A stretch of 64,000 nucleotides of DNA from Pirellulaceae bacterium. Its GTDB lineage: Bacteria; Planctomycetota; Planctomycetia; Pirellulales; Pirellulaceae. The notes below the pieces were generated by a model. The model did not search any database, was not told where the DNA came from, and was given only the letters and a program-made list of their open reading frames with translations. Position 1 is the stretch's first letter. The number at the start of each line of letters is the position of its first letter. The stretch is from the NCBI GenBank assembly GCA_019636385.1, contig JAHBXT010000004.1, positions 310,001-374,000 of the forward strand, given 5' to 3'. Below are positions 54,847 to 64,000 of this stretch, in pieces. The position numbers were made by a program, and so were the translations under genes.

Positions 54847-56253
54847 TTACCGACCTGAGCCACCGGAACTACCGCCTGGGCGACGACCCGGTTTTCCACC
54901 TGGCCCACCGCCTCGACTCTTGCTGGGTTTTCTACCACTTAGTCCCTTTGTCGAGTGTCCTCGACTGGCCTGACCGGAACTGCGACCCTTGTTCGAGCTG
55001 CCTTTTTTCGTAGAGCGGCCACCAGAATCCCTTCCTTGAATGCTGTGACTCCCGCTCTTCCCCCTGCTTCCCCCGCTTCCTCGACTGCCGGGCCCGCGAC
55101 TACCCTTAATTCGGGCAGCACTTCCGGAACGCCTCGACTGCCCCGCCTGCTTAGACCTTTGCTGCCCACTGGACTGGTCGTAGTCCAACACACTGCCTGA
55201 GCGCCGCGCGACGCTGGCGTCAAACGCGAAGTCATCATCCCAGTCGCTGTCCTCCCCACCGCTCAGCAGCAGAGCATCATCGCCCACCTGCAATTGCGAG
55301 TCGTCGTACTGATAGTCCGCCTCGAGTCCCAATCCAAAATCATCCTCAGCCATGGGTTCCAGTGGAACCGACCTGAGCGCCGTAGGCTGATCGTCAGCCA
55401 CAACCTTCGGCGGCTTCTTGGATCTTGCTGCAGCATTTTCGACCTGTGGCTTGCTGGTGGATTTTGCAGCCATCGTACAGGCATACAGGGCTTTGACTTC
55501 AGCCGCCGTCAAATCGCGAGCCGCCCCGACGGGCAATTCAGCCAGCCGCAATGGGCCAATGGCTATGCGCCGTAGCAACAAAACCTTGTGACCAGCTCGA
55601 GCCAGGATGCGCCGAATCTCGCGATTTTTTCCTTCAGAAAGTTGAATTTCCAACTCGGTATAGGTCTTTCGCGTTTTGCGGATTCGGGCTCCATCAATTC
55701 TCGCCATGCCTTCGGCCAGGTAGACGCCTTTCTTGAGCTTGGCCAATTCGTCGGTGGTCAGAACGCCGGCTACCACTACAAAGTAGGTCTTCTGTATGCG
55801 AAATCGCGGATGGGCCAAACGCTGAGCCAACAATCCGTCGTTGGTCATCAGCATCAATCCCTCGCTATGTTGATCCAACCGACCGACCGAGAAGACACGA
55901 TCTCGGTCTGGCACAAAATCAATCACACGAGCCCGGCCACTAGGATCGCGATTGGTGGATAATACGCCTTTGGGCTTGTTCAGCGCATAGTAAACCAGCC
56001 GCCGTCGCTTGAGCACCTGACCGTCCACCTTGATCTTGGATTGTTCCGGATCAACGCGCGTGCTCAGCTTGGTGATCGTCTGATCGTCGATCTCCACGCG
56101 TCCCTGTAGAACCAATTGTTCCACTTCGCGACGACTGCCAAGCCCGGCGGCGGCTAGTACCTGATTGATGCGTTGCAGTCCTTCAGGACCGCGTTGTGGC
56201 GACTGTTTGGGGGCGGCATGAGTCGCGGACGATGGCCGCTTATTTCGTTTCAC
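54847..56253 (-). CDS. RluB-type 23S rRNA pseudouridine synthase with long disordered tail
   Basis: 468 residues. S4 RNA-binding domain at about 26-75 (RINQVLAAAGLGSRREVEQL), catalytic Asp127 in VFSVGRLDQHSEGLMLMTND, and LNKPKGVLSTNRD and SEGKNREIRRILARAGHKVL typical of the RluB/RluE/RsuA group. The enzyme part ends near residue 260. Then comes an acidic linker (EPMAEDDFGLGLEADYQYDD) and, from about 345, a basic Gly/Ser/Arg/Lys-rich tail of about 120 residues resembling RGG-type disorder. The tail could bind rRNA; this is inference. Confidence 0.88.
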   Translation of the reverse strand: MKRNKRPSSATHAAPKQSPQRGPEGLQRINQVLAAAGLGSRREVEQLVLQGRVEIDDQTITKLSTRVDPEQSKIKVDGQVLKRRRLVYYALNKPKGVLSTNRDPSGRARVIDFVPDRDRVFSVGRLDQHSEGLMLMTNDGLLAQRLAHPRFRIQKTYFVVVAGVLTTDELAKLKKGVYLAEGMARIDGARIRKTRKTYTELEIQLSEGKNREIRRILARAGHKVLLLRRIAIGPLRLAELPVGAARDLTAAEVKALYACTMAAKSTSKPQVENAAARSKKPPKVVADDQPTALRSVPLEPMAEDDFGLGLEADYQYDDSQLQVGDDALLLSGGEDSDWDDDFAFDASVARRSGSVLDYDQSSGQQRSKQAGQSRRSGSAARIKGSRGPGSRGSGGSRGKSGSHSIQGRDSGGRSTKKGSSNKGRSSGQASRGHSTKGLSGRKPSKSRGGGPGGKPGRRPGGSSGGSGR

Positions 56254-56361
56254 TGTCGGTATTTCTTTTGTTCGAGTTGGCTCGTCGGTCCTATCCTACT
56301 TGTCGCCCTCCAGATGTCCAGCCGCAGACTGGCCAAAGCGGTGTCCCGGCTCCCGACTCTG

Positions 56362-57708
56362 CTAACGCAACTCAGTTACGCGCAGCCGATGAAAAGTCGC
56401 TTTGGTAGTCGCGTCATGCCCTTGTAAGGCGATACTGCCGGGCTCGACACGGCTCCCTCGACGCGGATTTTCATCCTCCGGCCGATCATCGTAGAATTCA
56501 GCAGTCAACAAGCCGTTGACCCAGGTGACCATCTGGCGACCGCTGGCCAGTAAAGTCAGATAGGTGGGCGCAGTCCCCTGGCCTACCACAATCCGAGCTG
56601 GTCGGCGGCGAAAGATGGCGCCCGGACCTGCATCTAGCGGATTTAATGGATCGCCATCAACCACGGCATGATTGAGCTGGCACTCGTAGCCGTCCAACAT
56701 ACTCTCAGGCACACAGCGAAAGAAAATGCCCGAATTCACGTCAGGGCGTGCCAAGCTGTATTTGGCCTGAAGCGCGAAATCACCAAAGCTTTCCCGCGTC
56801 TCGACCTTGCCCAATCCGCCTTGGATCGTCAATCCATCGGCTGATGAGCTAACCTTGAGCGTATCCGGTTCCTTCTGGCCAGTTGTCCAATCCTGCTCCC
56901 AATCTGCACCCAGCTTCAAATCGCGGCCGCTCAATGGGCGCATCAGGATGTTGCGGAACTCGACGATGCCTTCGTTGTGCTGCAAACTGATGTGCCCACG
57001 GCGCGACGACGTATCATCGACCAACTCAACCAGTACCTGACCATCCAGCCGAATCGTGACCTGCTCGCCATCCATGCGAATGTGGTACGTGTGCCACGTT
57101 GTCGGATCAAACTGACCGAGCTGACTCGGCTCGACTCGCTGCCGCCCTACGACGCTGCCAGTGGGAAACGGGTTCTCAGGCGGTGCGATATTGACCTCCA
57201 AACAGTCCAGGCTGACATCCCCCGGCTCGGGCATCGTCCGCAGAAAGATACCGCTGTTGGTCTGCGGTGCCGCGCGAAATTCGACCTGCAATTCGCAATC
57301 CGCGATCTCGAAGCTGGTACACAGAAAGCTCTTATCGCCTCGCGTTACCCGCAACACGCCGTCGCGACATTGCCAGTCGGCCTGACCGACAATACTCCAA
57401 CCAGCCAGCGTGTAACCATCAAACAGCCGCACCCAGCCATCTTCCAGTTGCTGTTCAGACAGCGCTGACGACAGTAGTTTATCAGCCTCGATCTCGTACG
57501 CTGCCAGCTCAATTGCGCCTTGTTCGACTGTCAGGTCCAAAGGCTGCTCGGCCACCGATGGCTCGGTTGCCTCTTGAGCCGAAGATACCTGTGAGTGCTC
57601 AGGTGATGAGCTTCGACAACCGATGCCTGCTGCACAAGCGATCAGCACTACCAAGAACACAGCGCCAGCAGGACTTTTCGATCGGATGTACACGGCATGC
57701 TCCAGCAT
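56362..57708 (-). CDS. Tandem DUF1080 lipoprotein (3-keto-disaccharide hydrolase family)
   Basis: 448 residues. A lipobox (LVVLIACAAGIGC) gives an N-terminal lipid anchor. Two DUF1080 concanavalin-like sandwiches follow: about 92-260 (VRLFDGYTLAGWSIVGQADW; FRAAPQTNSGIFLRTMPEPG; CLEVNIAP) and about 280-445 (RPDVNSGIFFRCVPESMLDG; GYECQLNH). The family is known to cleave 3-keto-glycosides and is greatly expanded in planctomycetes, fitting carbohydrate degradation outside the cytoplasm. The preceding small gene ends 69 bases upstream on the same strand. Confidence 0.88.
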   Translation of the reverse strand: MLEHAVYIRSKSPAGAVFLVVLIACAAGIGCRSSSPEHSQVSSAQEATEPSVAEQPLDLTVEQGAIELAAYEIEADKLLSSALSEQQLEDGWVRLFDGYTLAGWSIVGQADWQCRDGVLRVTRGDKSFLCTSFEIADCELQVEFRAAPQTNSGIFLRTMPEPGDVSLDCLEVNIAPPENPFPTGSVVGRQRVEPSQLGQFDPTTWHTYHIRMDGEQVTIRLDGQVLVELVDDTSSRRGHISLQHNEGIVEFRNILMRPLSGRDLKLGADWEQDWTTGQKEPDTLKVSSSADGLTIQGGLGKVETRESFGDFALQAKYSLARPDVNSGIFFRCVPESMLDGYECQLNHAVVDGDPLNPLDAGPGAIFRRRPARIVVGQGTAPTYLTLLASGRQMVTWVNGLLTAEFYDDRPEDENPRRGSRVEPGSIALQGHDATTKATFHRLRVTELR

Positions 57709-57777
57709 TCAAGAACAGTTTGAATAACAGTGTACAACCTTAAGAGTGCCGCTTACAGATTACTTTGGCGCGAACCG

Positions 57778-58197
57778 TCATGCCGTGGCCTCGATCTCCA
57801 GTTTCACTTCTGCCCAGGCAGAAACGTCTACTCTCGGGTGCGGATGCCCTGTACGGACTTCTGTTGAACTCAACTGCGTTTGGTTCACGGCTGGCTGCTG
57901 AGCCGGAATCGACAGTGAAATCTCAAGCAGGTTACGATCCTGCAACAGTTGTTCTATACGCCACCGAAGCTGCTCAGTTGCATCACCCTCCATGGGATAC
58001 TGCTGGCCGTTTAACTGGACTCTGGCCAGTCGGCAACCATTCTGGCACTCAACAGCCAACCACACCGGCTGGCCAAGAATCAGGCCGCTCGGACGATGAA
58101 AGTGTCTGTGGGCGGTCAGCAAAAGGCTGTTCTCTGCGGAAGACTCGCCCCCCCAAGTCCAGGGGTGAGCCAGTCGAATGTTGTGAGGCCGATTCAT
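57778..58197 (-). CDS. Hypothetical protein
   Basis: 139 residues, no signal peptide. A strand-rich middle (GQPVWLAVECQNGCRLARVQ, LNGQQYPM) followed by RWRIEQLLQDRNLLEISLSI recalls the galactose-binding-like jelly roll, in which an LNG turn is followed by an N-x-L-x-I strand. This is only a pattern impression. It is probably cotranscribed with the DUF1080 gene. An overlapping frame on the other strand was judged a shadow. Confidence 0.6.
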   Translation of the reverse strand: MNRPHNIRLAHPWTWGGESSAENSLLLTAHRHFHRPSGLILGQPVWLAVECQNGCRLARVQLNGQQYPMEGDATEQLRWRIEQLLQDRNLLEISLSIPAQQPAVNQTQLSSTEVRTGHPHPRVDVSAWAEVKLEIEATA

Positions 58198-58432
58198 GAG
58201 CTGAGTCTAATTGAAATAAATCTTGGCCGCGATGAGTCCTAGATGATTGATTCCGCCGTAGCTTCTGCTACTCTCCACAGCGCGTACACAAGTTCAACCT
58301 CGTGGACAACGCTGCGGGCGCATAGTCAAGCTCCCAGGGTAATGCCTCGGATGATCTAGCTTCGGGACCGTGACCTGCGGCGCGTACCACAAGTGTTTGT
58401 TGTCTGGCAGGTCGATTGTTTCGTGGAGCAGT

Positions 58433-59335
58433 ATGATGTCAAGAATGAAAATTGGTTTATCGTTGACCGTGGGCATGATTGCATATCTTTTCTTCACCAG
58501 CGCCGCCTCGGCGCAGGTGATTACCCGCATTGGCTCGGGCGTCGAAGCCATGTTCGCATCGCAGAGTGAAGTCTTTTCCGACTCTGATCCGACGGGCATC
58601 CTCTGGGGGTTATCCGCAGGTTCGGGCTTATACCCGTCGGGTGCCATTATCCCAAGCTTGCCGGCCTCGCCTACGCCTTCGCTAACAACGGCCCCTGGCA
58701 ACGCCTTTGCTGGCGGCAGCTACACCGCTTCATTTATTGATAATCTAGGTGGCTCGCTGTCGTTCACCGCTGCCCAAGCAACGATCGATGATTCGATTTC
58801 GGCAACGCCTGCGATCACGTCCGACGTTCAGATACTTTTCCCAGCTTGGCGAGTGGCGCAAGGACCACTGGCACCTGGGTATGCTTACAATCAACTCAAT
58901 TTCGGATCGAACTATCTGTTCACCTTCAACCCAGGATTGGGTGCCGCAGTTGCACCAGGGATTCCACTGCTGCTGAACGGTGGTACGTCAGGTCTGACTT
59001 CGTACGCTCAATTCGATGCAGTGATCAATTACGACTGGACACCCGTAACCGTCAACACAGCGGGCATCGTCGGAGCGTCCGGGCCGACATTGTCGCTGGG
59101 CTCTCTGTCGTATGCATGGTCCGTGTCTGGCCCCGGACCGATCTTCTTGACGTTACCCAGTGTCGGTTCGCTGGCAGCCACCCCAGCCGGTGACGGCGTG
59201 TTATCGCTGACTGGACATGCCTGGGTCGCCGGCGATCCGTTCGAGTTGAACGTTACCTCAAACGTTCCCGAACCATCCGCGTTTGCGCTGCTTCTGCTAG
59301 CCTCTGGCCTGGGGCTTGTCCGACGCCGCCGCTAG
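58433..59335 (+). CDS. PEP-CTERM sorting-domain protein
   Basis: 300 residues. An N-terminal signal peptide (IGLSLTVGMIAYLFFTSAAS) and a C-terminal PEP-CTERM tail (VPEPSAFALLLLASGLGL followed by five basic residues) show export and processing by an exosortase. The middle is a strand-rich, Gly/Ser/Ala-rich region with no known domain. Exosortase and EPS genes are not in the window. ATG 58433 and 58436 are both possible. Confidence 0.85.
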   Translation: MMSRMKIGLSLTVGMIAYLFFTSAASAQVITRIGSGVEAMFASQSEVFSDSDPTGILWGLSAGSGLYPSGAIIPSLPASPTPSLTTAPGNAFAGGSYTASFIDNLGGSLSFTAAQATIDDSISATPAITSDVQILFPAWRVAQGPLAPGYAYNQLNFGSNYLFTFNPGLGAAVAPGIPLLLNGGTSGLTSYAQFDAVINYDWTPVTVNTAGIVGASGPTLSLGSLSYAWSVSGPGPIFLTLPSVGSLAATPAGDGVLSLTGHAWVAGDPFELNVTSNVPEPSAFALLLLASGLGLVRRRR

Positions 59336-59440
59336 CCAGTATTTACTTCGTCAGATCGTGGATGGTAGCCACGTTGCAATTGTCTGGCGAGGGAGATTAC
59401 GCGTCGTCACCGACTGGGCACGGTGGCGACGCGGGTGCGC

Positions 59441-61384
59441 CTAATATGAGACAAACTCCTTGACGGTGGACATTTGCTTGAACTGCTTGCTGGCGCGATC
59501 TTCCAAGCGCACCGAGATTTGCAGTCCTCGCAAGTCCACCGGAAACGGAGGACTGGTTTCGTTGAGCGTAGGGTCGTTGTCGGCTACACCCGCATCGACA
59601 ACCGTTCCAATCGGGGGATTTAGATCCTGAATTCGACCGTGGTTAAAAATTAGTTCCCTTTGGTGGACCCCGTCGTTTTCGAACCAATCCGTGAATGTAT
59701 CCACAGCAATCTGGTAGAACAACAATGGTGAAGTGCTTGTCGGTAACAATACTGCTCCCGACTTAAGAAGTGAATCCGACGGGAAAAGAGCGTCTGGCGG
59801 ATTCGCAGTTTTTTGCTCCTGAACCCCGCTAAATTCGCTAATGAGTACATTCTTGCGGGCTGTAGCGTTGCTGACCAATGCTGTGAATTCTGCCTCATAA
59901 TGGTTAAGTAACATTCCCCCCCAGTTGGCGTCAACAAATTCTCCACGCGACTCTACTCGAGACAAAGGCTCTGTCGAATTACTCAGGAGCCCAGGTGACA
60001 TTGCCATTGCGAATCCGGGATCGCTAGGCCGTAACGATAATTGTTCATTGTCAACAGTTCTATGAAAAACAATTGGTGCGCTACTGTCGAATACCTTGAT
60101 GTCAAAGGCCAGCACATCATCTGCCAATACATCCTCGCCGGTTCGGTCTCCGAACAACACAAAGGCTGGATGTAGAAATCCTCCACCTACGCTGTTATTA
60201 GCAGGAGCAATTGGACTTGGGCTTAATTCGGAGCTGAGCCTTCTATCTTCGGGAACGTAAAACTTTATTTTCTGGAACGGCATCGTCTGCCCTAAAGCTA
60301 GTGCTGGCATGCTGATGATGTTGTTGCTCACTGGATAGACGACATGCGCAAACCGATTAACAGGATTGCTTGTCAAGTCTTGCAAATCATTGGCGGCAAC
60401 GTAATCCCAGCCGGCGGCAAGTCCATCATTGGTGTCGTAGATTCGCCTGATCGACAAATCGCAATATTGATGGATGAGGTACATATCACAGGTGGGACTT
60501 GGCAGAGTCTGCCCATTCAAAGCCTGAGGTCTAGCCACCATGACATCAGCATTTGGGAGCGCAGGTAACCGAGCAGGGGTAACCGACGGTACACTCGGCA
60601 AATTGAGATCTGGTCGAATTAGCAATACGCGATAGTGCAAACGATAACCTGCAGGTGGCTGCTCGATCAAATTTGGGAGGCTCATCCTCTCGAAGTGATT
60701 TGGATGTGACGCTAAGAAACTTGGATCACGATCTAGCAGTGACTGAGGTCCCGTATAATCCACTGGACTACCTGCCGCTACCAGCGGCTGGGCAAAGATG
60801 ACGACCTCGGCATACTGCGAAGCGATCGTAACCAAATCTTGCAGTTCAGCAGCGCTGGTAGGCGCACGCTTCTCAGCAATGAACCTGGGTACCTTGCCGG
60901 TAAACCAGGCGTCCTTGGCTTTGACTGTGGCCATGAAGATGTCGTCCATGTCTCCAAAGCGATTCAGTCGCGGCTCGCTGGCAAAGGTGTAGTCGCTGCA
61001 AGGGCCTTCATAGTATTTCAAGTAGCCTTGCGCGGTACCGAACTTCAGCGGCAAGTTGCGGGGTGTGACAGTGACGTTGTCCAGGTCGGTGCGAATGCGA
61101 TGCACGACGCTCCGCAGCCGATTGTTCAGCTCCAGCGCCGAGCGTCCCTGACTCATGCTTTCACCCAGCACGCGAAATATCTGCGCCAGCCCCAACATCA
61201 TCAGCAACGTGACGGCGGTGGCAATCATCACTTCGATCAAAGAAAAAGCCCTTCGACTGGGCCGCAAGTGTTGTGCCCGAAAGCCCCGAAAGCATTGTGC
61301 CGGAAAGCGGTGTGCCTGAGCGGCCTTGGTCACTCGAGAGGCGAGCCCAGAAACTGGCTGAAAGCGCGATGAAACATCGTTCAT
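59441..61384 (-). CDS. Prepilin-type protein, pseudopilin-like N-terminus
   Basis: 647 residues. After a long basic N-terminus the type III prepilin signal appears near residue 47: RRAF-SLIEVMIATAVTLLMM, with the F at the mature N-terminus and the conserved Glu at +5. A hydrophobic helix (LGLAQIFRVLGESM) completes the pilin spine. The rest is a large beta-rich domain without a recognised family; such oversized pseudopilins are common in planctomycetes. It should be cleaved by a prepilin peptidase and assembled by a type II secretion or type IV pilus system not seen here. ATG 61384 preferred over 61450. Confidence 0.8.
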   Translation of the reverse strand: MNDVSSRFQPVSGLASRVTKAAQAHRFPAQCFRGFRAQHLRPSRRAFSLIEVMIATAVTLLMMLGLAQIFRVLGESMSQGRSALELNNRLRSVVHRIRTDLDNVTVTPRNLPLKFGTAQGYLKYYEGPCSDYTFASEPRLNRFGDMDDIFMATVKAKDAWFTGKVPRFIAEKRAPTSAAELQDLVTIASQYAEVVIFAQPLVAAGSPVDYTGPQSLLDRDPSFLASHPNHFERMSLPNLIEQPPAGYRLHYRVLLIRPDLNLPSVPSVTPARLPALPNADVMVARPQALNGQTLPSPTCDMYLIHQYCDLSIRRIYDTNDGLAAGWDYVAANDLQDLTSNPVNRFAHVVYPVSNNIISMPALALGQTMPFQKIKFYVPEDRRLSSELSPSPIAPANNSVGGGFLHPAFVLFGDRTGEDVLADDVLAFDIKVFDSSAPIVFHRTVDNEQLSLRPSDPGFAMAMSPGLLSNSTEPLSRVESRGEFVDANWGGMLLNHYEAEFTALVSNATARKNVLISEFSGVQEQKTANPPDALFPSDSLLKSGAVLLPTSTSPLLFYQIAVDTFTDWFENDGVHQRELIFNHGRIQDLNPPIGTVVDAGVADNDPTLNETSPPFPVDLRGLQISVRLEDRASKQFKQMSTVKEFVSY

Positions 61385-61531
61385 GGGGGGAGCAATCCTA
61401 CAACCGGGCGTAGCGGTCGGCTGGTAAATCAGTGGACGATCAAAGCCCACCGTCGAATTCTGGCCAGCCGAAAAGCCGCTGGCACCTGAAAATTCGCAGT
61501 TGGACCGGCAAGCCGACTCTGAGCGGTTGGT

Positions 61532-63265
61532 ATGATTACCAGAATTGCCGTCCCGAGCCGAACTCTATTTTACTCCCCAATAGTTCTATTGCACTACGAC
61601 AACGATTCCCAGTCAAGAGACAACCGCCCCCAGCCCGGTGTTTTTCCGATCCGGTGGGTGCTGCTCGCTGCGCTGTTGGCGCTTGTCTGGTCCTGGCTGG
61701 CCGTCGGCGAACCGCTGTGGGTCGATGAATTGCATACCAGTTGGGTACTGGCCGATGGCTGGTCCCCGATCGCCGCCCGCGCCGCTGCGGGCAATCAATC
61801 GCCTTGGTACTTTTACATTGTGGCTGCCCTGGGCTGGACAGTTGGGTTGGCTCAGCAGCCACTTGGCCCTACAACCCTGGCCAATACGGATATACTGCTA
61901 TCGTCGCCCTGGCTGCTGCGGTTACCGTCGATGTTGGCATGGAGCCTAACACTGGCTACAGTGGCTGGGCTCATGTGGCGATACAGCGCTGCGGCACAAA
62001 CCCGCGCGAATCATGGTTGGACAACCGCCGGCTGGTGCCTGTGCATCGCCCTGGACCGCATGCAGTTGTTCTACGCAACGGAAGCTCGCGTCTACAGCAT
62101 GCTTCAACTGCTGAGTCTGGTGGGCTGGCTGCTAGTCGCGCACAGCATCACCTCTGTTGGCTTGCGTCATCGGCAACTCGTTTGCTTGACTGCATGGACC
62201 GTCATCGCTACGCTGCTGATCCACTTGCATGTCACCAGTTCGCTGGTCGTACTATGTCAATGGTTGTTGGCGGCGGTGACTGCAATCCGACTGCGCGGGG
62301 CCGGACGTTTGTGGCTGACAAGTGCCGTCTGGCTGGGTATCAACGGCTGGTGGATTGCGGGCAGCGTGCACCCGGTCTGGCAGCGGCGACAACTGTGGTC
62401 CGCATTTGCCGGACAAGCCGACTTAAGCGAACTGCTCGCTGTCTTTCCGTTACTGGCCATTCTGATGCCGCTGCTGGTTGCCTGGCTGATCGCTCGGCTA
62501 CTGCATCGCCCTGCGGAACGTAGTCCCAGCGACTGTAGCATGAAGCATCATGTCTGGATGTGGGGATTTGCCGCGGCTGGTCCAACACTATTGGCATGGC
62601 TCATTACCAGCTCTGGTATCGCGCCGCTGTTTCACTATCGCTTCATCATTGGCGGTGCGTTACCGCTGTATCTGCTCTCTGGCTACTGGCTGGTACGATT
62701 GCCTGCCGGCCCGCTACGGTGGTCGGTTGTGCTAGCCACGTTGACTTGGCTGGTTGTCTCCCAAGGCACGTTCGGTCACTGGCTGCGCGGCCAGCCCATT
62801 GGTATGTTGCGCGGCGAAGATTGGCGGCAGGCAGCCGCACTGGTTTCGCAGCGTTTCGAATCGCAGACACATCAACTGTGGTGCTACGCTGGCTTGATCG
62901 AAGGCCACTGGGTCGAGCCGCCGTTGGCCGACCAGCAGAACCAGTATTTGAGTCTACCACTGCGTGGCTGCTACCGAGTGCAATCTTGTACACAAACGAT
63001 TGAGCCATCAGCACTAGTGGGCTCCAGTCGTTGGTGGGCAAGCCAATTGCATAGCGCCCAGCCACGCGGTGATACCGGCCAGCCACCATTGGCCCACTGG
63101 ATTGTGGCTCGCTGTCCAGCGGCAGCACTAGAACAACGCTTGCAGGCGGCTGGGCTTCACCATCAACCTCGATTACAACCAATCACCCAATTGGGGCGTA
63201 TCAGCGTCGTCTGCCTGCGATTGGCCAAGCAGGAGGAAGCGATCCCCGACGACGGCCAACCTTAA
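61532..63265 (+). CDS. Membrane glycosyltransferase, GT39/PMT-like
   Basis: 577 residues with about 10-12 membrane helices (for example WVLLAALLALVWSWLAVGEP; LLAVFPLLAILMPLLVAWLI). The first periplasmic loop carries the acidic pair of GT-C transferases, PLWVDELHTSWVLADGWSP, followed by NQSPWYFYIVAALGW, matching the D-E-x(n)-P pattern of PMT_2/ArnT relatives that use polyprenyl-phosphate sugars. The C-terminal 200 residues are soluble and unassigned. Acceptor unknown. It is divergent from the prepilin-like gene. Confidence 0.75.
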   Translation: MITRIAVPSRTLFYSPIVLLHYDNDSQSRDNRPQPGVFPIRWVLLAALLALVWSWLAVGEPLWVDELHTSWVLADGWSPIAARAAAGNQSPWYFYIVAALGWTVGLAQQPLGPTTLANTDILLSSPWLLRLPSMLAWSLTLATVAGLMWRYSAAAQTRANHGWTTAGWCLCIALDRMQLFYATEARVYSMLQLLSLVGWLLVAHSITSVGLRHRQLVCLTAWTVIATLLIHLHVTSSLVVLCQWLLAAVTAIRLRGAGRLWLTSAVWLGINGWWIAGSVHPVWQRRQLWSAFAGQADLSELLAVFPLLAILMPLLVAWLIARLLHRPAERSPSDCSMKHHVWMWGFAAAGPTLLAWLITSSGIAPLFHYRFIIGGALPLYLLSGYWLVRLPAGPLRWSVVLATLTWLVVSQGTFGHWLRGQPIGMLRGEDWRQAAALVSQRFESQTHQLWCYAGLIEGHWVEPPLADQQNQYLSLPLRGCYRVQSCTQTIEPSALVGSSRWWASQLHSAQPRGDTGQPPLAHWIVARCPAAALEQRLQAAGLHHQPRLQPITQLGRISVVCLRLAKQEEAIPDDGQP

Positions 63266-63404
63266 TTCAGGTGCCTAAGCAAGCACCCAATGAGACTACT
63301 ACACTAGCCACCACGTGTAGACGATGAAAATCATTCTCGCCAACCTGAACGCCCCGCTATAGCTACAGCAACCCTCTGGCGACACTAGCTACGGATTCGA
63401 TCGC

Positions 63405-63992
63405 TTACGGATCGCTCAGGACATCGACCATCAAACGGCGGAGTCGCGCGCATCGTTCCAGCATAGCTTGGCTCTCCGCCACCTGACTCAATTCGTGATA
63501 GCGGGCAGCAAGCTGTGTTAATTGTTGAGCTGCTTGACTCAACTGATCCACCAGCTCCAGTTTCGCATGCAATAATTTGAACTCGGCGCTGGCAGCTGGT
63601 CGGTCTACAGTTGGTGTTGCTTTGTTCGTTTCAACCAACTTTGGGCCAGGTTCAGCCAGCTTCTCAGAAGACGCCACCGAGTGATTGGATTGCAGATTCA
63701 AGTCGTCGGCGCTGGATGGGAACTCATTGGACAGATGCTGTCGAATATGCTGCATCAGAGGATCGTCGGTGGGAACTGCAGTGGCTGACCGATTTTCCAA
63801 TGGTGGCGCTGCGAGCCGCTTTAATTGCTGTTCGGGACTGAGGATGTTACTCTTCGCAGGCGGCTCGGCCGCGATGCTATGTCGGGCGGCCACAGACCAG
63901 GTGACCCAAGTTGCGTTAAGCAACACCACCAGCGCGATCGCTCTGAGCCAGGCAGGCATCAACTGAAACTTTTCTATCAGCGAAGTACTCAT
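63405..63992 (-). CDS. Membrane-anchored hypothetical protein
   Basis: 195 residues. A signal anchor (AWLRAIALVVLLNATWVTWS) precedes a disordered linker (to about 130) and a C-terminal helical hairpin (LLHAKLELVDQLSQAAQQLT; LAARYHELSQVAESQAMLER) with a coiled-coil character. Family not recognised. ATG 63992 or 63995; the gene lies at the right edge of the window and seems complete. Confidence 0.55.
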   Translation of the reverse strand: MSTSLIEKFQLMPAWLRAIALVVLLNATWVTWSVAARHSIAAEPPAKSNILSPEQQLKRLAAPPLENRSATAVPTDDPLMQHIRQHLSNEFPSSADDLNLQSNHSVASSEKLAEPGPKLVETNKATPTVDRPAASAEFKLLHAKLELVDQLSQAAQQLTQLAARYHELSQVAESQAMLERCARLRRLMVDVLSDP

Positions 63993-64000
63993 CATTATTA

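Noticed and set aside
57765-58199. Rightward frame overlapping the 139-residue leftward gene
   Set aside because: Sequence looks like a shadow (R/P/S-rich, no fold pattern); the leftward frame has a plausible strand pattern and fits the DUF1080 operon.
58294-58701. Leftward frame opposite the PEP-CTERM gene
   Set aside because: Overlaps the signal peptide of a convincing gene and has no family resemblance.

Overview
The window looks like a chromosome segment of a planctomycete, most likely a Pirellulales/Pirellulaceae-type bacterium. This is inferred from the gene families: a secreted protein with DUF1598-like sequence, a tandem DUF1080 lipoprotein, a PEP-CTERM protein, many large TPR proteins with signal or anchor sequences, and a TPR-TPR-ExbB-ExbD-ExbD run. 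A MurE-type Mur ligase at the left edge suggests a peptidoglycan pathway. No rRNA, tRNA or CRISPR array was recognised by eye.

Layout. 1-5263: a divergent Mur ligase fragment and PtsN/HTH regulator, an orphan beta-class DNA methyltransferase with a large unknown C-terminal part, an unknown protein and tsaB. 5450-11539: tandem paralogous metallophosphoesterases, an FHA protein and the replicative polymerase dnaE. 11845-15634: a secreted DUF1598-like protein, then divergent NarL-type and NtrC-type response regulators. 15963-18631: sucCD and a ferritin-like protein. 18818-20227: a small flagellar cluster (flgB, a degenerate HATPase-like protein, a FlgN-like protein) without flgC. 20412-28081: a TPR protein, an esterase-fold protein lacking its catalytic residues, mdh and a large membrane protein. 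28348-34506: the TPR/ExbBD operon. 34628-38895: a Xer-type recombinase, galE, an acyltransferase, a HAMP-like membrane protein and a Flp pilin. 39122-43161: an ABC-2 permease and two DUF21 membrane proteins in one tight operon.

43162-49800 is the accessory part. It contains a toxin-tip-like fragment with a small overlapping partner, a complete 1.56-kb IS4-type element with recognisable terminal inverted repeats, a signal-peptide/TM protein whose start codon lies 5 nt from the IS end, a 5'-truncated Rhs core with a frameshift-damaged tip, and an exported protein with two retropepsin-like DTG motifs plus a PDZ-like tail. It ends in gene-poor DNA with several hairpins. From 49803 on the chromosome returns to ordinary genes: a TPR lipoprotein, dapA, a low-complexity lipoprotein, pyrK-type reductase, an RluB-type pseudouridine synthase with a disordered basic tail, a DUF1080 lipoprotein, a PEP-CTERM protein, a long prepilin-like protein, a GT39-like membrane glycosyltransferase and a membrane-anchored protein at the right edge.

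Most metabolic and information genes look vertically inherited. The strongest candidates for unusual biology are the Rhs/IS/protease island, the degenerate HATPase between flagellar genes, and the esterase-like protein with a dismantled catalytic triad. All assignments are by reading alone; no database search was run.
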